DNA from: Bacteroidota bacterium
GTDB lineage: Bacteria > Bacteroidota > Bacteroidia > UBA8524
Assembly (NCBI GenBank): GCA_003531115.1
Contig: DQHT01000066.1
Coordinates: 1-7,496 of the forward strand
Direction of reading: 5' to 3'
Length of the DNA stretch: 7,496 nt
The stretch's first letter is position 1. Every line of letters begins with the position of its first letter. Below the pieces are notes generated by a model that saw only the letters and a program-made list of their open reading frames with translations, did no database searches and had not been told where the DNA came from. Shown here one piece after another: positions 5,236-7,496 of the stretch. A program made the position numbers and the translations under genes.

Positions 5236-7496
5236 ATGCGTGTCATTAACAACCAGCATTTCCCCCTTCTCTGCTCACTGATGCTTTTCGTTGCACTCTT
5301 CAGCACCAAAAATGCCCATGCCCAATCACTCACCAAGGGAATGGACGCAGTTGTTACCCTCTTTGGCCCACGTCTGTCGGACAGGGTTGCCGACATAAAA
5401 GTGGTCGGCGACCAGAATTCGGCACCTAACAACAGCAATTGGGTGCAGCCTTTTAATCCTTTACTCACGAACTGGACAGCAGCTAATCTGGGACAGATCT
5501 ACGGGACTGCCATCGACGATGCCGGTAATGTCTACTTTGCCAGCACAGCCATGTATATCAACTGGGACCCCCAACGACTTGCGAAACCAAGCTGTACACC
5601 CTCTCCTGCCGGTGGGTTCGGATACCATACTTCGGGTGGTCCCGCAGGAATTTATAAGGCTTCCGCAGGAACTTTAAACACGATAACTCCGCTCACAACT
5701 ACGATTCCCAATACAGGATACGGCATTGGTAACATCGCCTATGCCAAAGGTCCGATCGACAGGCTTTATGCATCCAACCTCGAAGATGGAAAAATCTATT
5801 GTATCCACCCCGTAACCGGGGTCGTTATGGGCGTGTTCGACCCCTTTGCTCCTGATCCCGGAACCTCAGGGATAGCTCCATATGGAGAAAGGATCTTCGG
5901 ACTCGCCGTAAATTATGAAACCGATGGAACCAGGCTATACTATGCGGTTCTTATCAACCAAACTACAACCGAAATATGGTCAGTAGGACTTGGCGCCGGC
6001 GGAACTTTCACTGCAGGTGACAATACCTTGGAAATCCTGGTGCCTCTGGCTCACCCTACTATGTATACTTACGTCGCCGACCTGGCATTTTCGTTCAGAG
6101 GAGAGTTATTGGTGGGAGAAAAAGGAGAGCCACATGCAGCCAATGTATACCAGTATTTTGGTAAGCACGGTGCCTGGAGCCTGCCTCAGAAACTTTATAT
6201 GAGTGCCTATGAGAATGCGAATGCTAAAAATGCCAATAGTGGTGGTGGTGTAGATTATGGCTATTCGAGGGATGATAAAGATACTACAAAATTTTATTGC
6301 GATACGCTCATTTGGACCCAGTCGAATGCCATTAAAGAACCCGGGGCTTTTCCTTTTTTAGCCTATGGATTGTTGAGTCATCCTTTGGGAGGCTATTCAA
6401 ACAATGCTACTTATTTGAGTGAAGCTTTTATCGTTAACCTGAAAGGCGACGTTTCATTAAATGGTGTCACATCGAAATCCTCTTTTGGCGATGTAGAATG
6501 TTTCGATTGGACTTGTGATCCTCAACAAACGGATATCTGCGGAAAGGTCAATGCAAGGCTCGTAGCCAGTCCTGTTGGGAATTGTTGCTACAATATTGAA
6601 CTCTTGAATACTTACCGACCGGACTATTTTCGGAGTATCAGCATCACCTCAACTGCTTTCAATATTTCAAATATCAGCGTAGACCCGGCCAACCATTGGG
6701 CAAACATTACCTATACCTCACCCACTGAAGTCATTTTTACACGGCGACTAGGGTATTATGATGGTTTACCTTTGGACAGCTCAGGTGACTATCAGGTATT
6801 AGGCAGTGTATGTTTTACAGGTAGCGGGTCAGATATCCTTACCATTAATTTTATCGGAAACCTGCCACAATCGGATACCGTTTGTCGCAAAATCCTGCCG
6901 GTTGCCGGTTGCGTTGAGCCTGTCGATACCAACTGTGTCAGCGTACTTGATCTCGAAACGGATTGTATAGATGGAGAATCGATCATGCGGTTCAGAATTA
7001 AAAACAATTCATCGTTCACCATCCGCGGGATCACCATACATGCGCTAACACCGGGAATTGCTCCTGCGGTCAAATTTTTGCCGGTTGCCGATATATTACC
7101 CGGACAGACCTCACCTATCCTGGAACGCATCCTGGTTATTACCGGAACAGATTCCATCGCCTGCTTTTTCTTCTCAGCCTGCGATCAAAATACCACCCCG
7201 GCAACAGCCGGTCCTTATCCTTTCTGGTGCTGTATGGATAGCATTCCCTATTGTGTGAATGTTCCACGATGCGATGCCTGCGAATCGATCTCTTTTACCG
7301 CCACCCAAAGCGACCCGGCTAAATGTTGTTACAGCATTAGTATGTCGCATGCGTTTAACCAGACCAATATAGAATTCCTTGAGTTTGAAGGTTTAGGAGG
7401 CACCCAGTTCGCCCTCTTTACAGGCTGGAACATCATTCCACCGGTAGCAAGCAATAAGGTCAGGATAAAGGCTCCTGGTGGAGGCTTGGCTCCAGG
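5236..7496 (+). CDS. Large secreted cysteine-rich protein, N-terminal 753 codons (3' end outside window)
   Basis: The reading frame is open from ATG 5236 to the window edge with no stop. I do not recognise a named family. A signal peptide is clear: charged start, hydrophobic LLCSLMLFVALF, then NAHA with cleavage likely after Ala29 before Gln30. Residues about 80-300 resemble a beta-propeller, with recurring strands such as YGTAIDDAGNVYFAS, LYASNLEDGKIYCIHP, IFGLAVNYETDGTRLYYAVL and DLAFSFRGELLVGEKG. From about 427 the protein is Cys-rich and modular. Cys435-x14-CysCysTyr (450-452) recurs as Cys682-x14-CysCysTyr (697-699), with a different Cys-containing segment between (about 567-679). This suggests a repeated extracellular domain with disulfides. 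The C-terminus, where a type IX secretion sorting signal could be expected in this phylum, is not visible. An adhesin, cell-surface or extracellular role is a guess. The tandem repeats upstream suggest control by the adjacent LytTR system. Confidence 0.92.
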   Translation, partial: MRVINNQHFPLLCSLMLFVALFSTKNAHAQSLTKGMDAVVTLFGPRLSDRVADIKVVGDQNSAPNNSNWVQPFNPLLTNWTAANLGQIYGTAIDDAGNVYFASTAMYINWDPQRLAKPSCTPSPAGGFGYHTSGGPAGIYKASAGTLNTITPLTTTIPNTGYGIGNIAYAKGPIDRLYASNLEDGKIYCIHPVTGVVMGVFDPFAPDPGTSGIAPYGERIFGLAVNYETDGTRLYYAVLINQTTTEIWSVGLGAGGTFTAGDNTLEILVPLAHPTMYTYVADLAFSFRGELLVGEKGEPHAANVYQYFGKHGAWSLPQKLYMSAYENANAKNANSGGGVDYGYSRDDKDTTKFYCDTLIWTQSNAIKEPGAFPFLAYGLLSHPLGGYSNNATYLSEAFIVNLKGDVSLNGVTSKSSFGDVECFDWTCDPQQTDICGKVNARLVASPVGNCCYNIELLNTYRPDYFRSISITSTAFNISNISVDPANHWANITYTSPTEVIFTRRLGYYDGLPLDSSGDYQVLGSVCFTGSGSDILTINFIGNLPQSDTVCRKILPVAGCVEPVDTNCVSVLDLETDCIDGESIMRFRIKNNSSFTIRGITIHALTPGIAPAVKFLPVADILPGQTSPILERILVITGTDSIACFFFSACDQNTTPATAGPYPFWCCMDSIPYCVNVPRCDACESISFTATQSDPAKCCYSISMSHAFNQTNIEFLEFEGLGGTQFALFTGWNIIPPVASNKVRIKAPGGGLAP

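Noticed and set aside
6792..7157. 121-codon open frame on the - strand opposite the secreted-protein gene
   Set aside because: The + strand frame has a signal peptide and regular Cys modules and is open throughout; the reverse frame has no such features.
1..7496. CRISPR arrays, tRNA or rRNA genes, insertion sequences, phage genes
   Set aside because: No regularly spaced long repeats, RNA-gene motifs, transposase or integrase coding sequence, or terminal inverted repeats were seen on either strand.

Overview
The window reads as chromosomal DNA from a member of the Bacteroidota. The evidence is promoter-like TAnnTTTG-type boxes, the absence of Shine-Dalgarno sequences before most genes, signal peptides ending just before a Gln, and a sensor kinase with a two-component-regulator propeller and Y_Y_Y domain. 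The style of the secreted protein suggests the Saprospirales or a relative, but this is only an impression. All genes lie on the + strand and none looks broken.

Region 1 (1-1313) is arginine biosynthesis: the last codons of argC, then complete argJ 18 bp downstream, presumably one operon. The upstream part is outside the window.

Region 2 (1314-5118) is a two-component system. A 110-bp intergenic region leads into a LytTR response regulator with a GTG start. The regulator overlaps by 4 bp (ATGA) a 965-residue membrane sensor kinase made of a signal peptide, a periplasmic propeller, Y_Y_Y, one membrane helix, a LytS-type His_kinase domain and a HATPase domain.

Region 3 (5119-7496) is a 117-bp intergenic region and then the first 753 codons of a large secreted, cysteine-rich protein that runs off the end. 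I do not recognise its family.

The most interesting signal is in the two intergenic regions. Both carry tandem ACCnTT direct repeats at exactly 21-bp spacing: two upstream of the regulator (1348, 1369) and three upstream of the secreted protein (5124, 5145, 5166). This matches the known layout of LytTR operators, which are 9-bp half-sites separated by 12 bp. In both places the last repeat begins exactly 41 bp before a TAnnYTTG box, and neither box has a recognisable -33 partner. My inference is that the LytTR regulator activates its own operon and the adjacent secreted-protein gene, giving a self-contained sensor, regulator and surface-effector module. No binding or expression data are available here, so this rests on sequence pattern alone.
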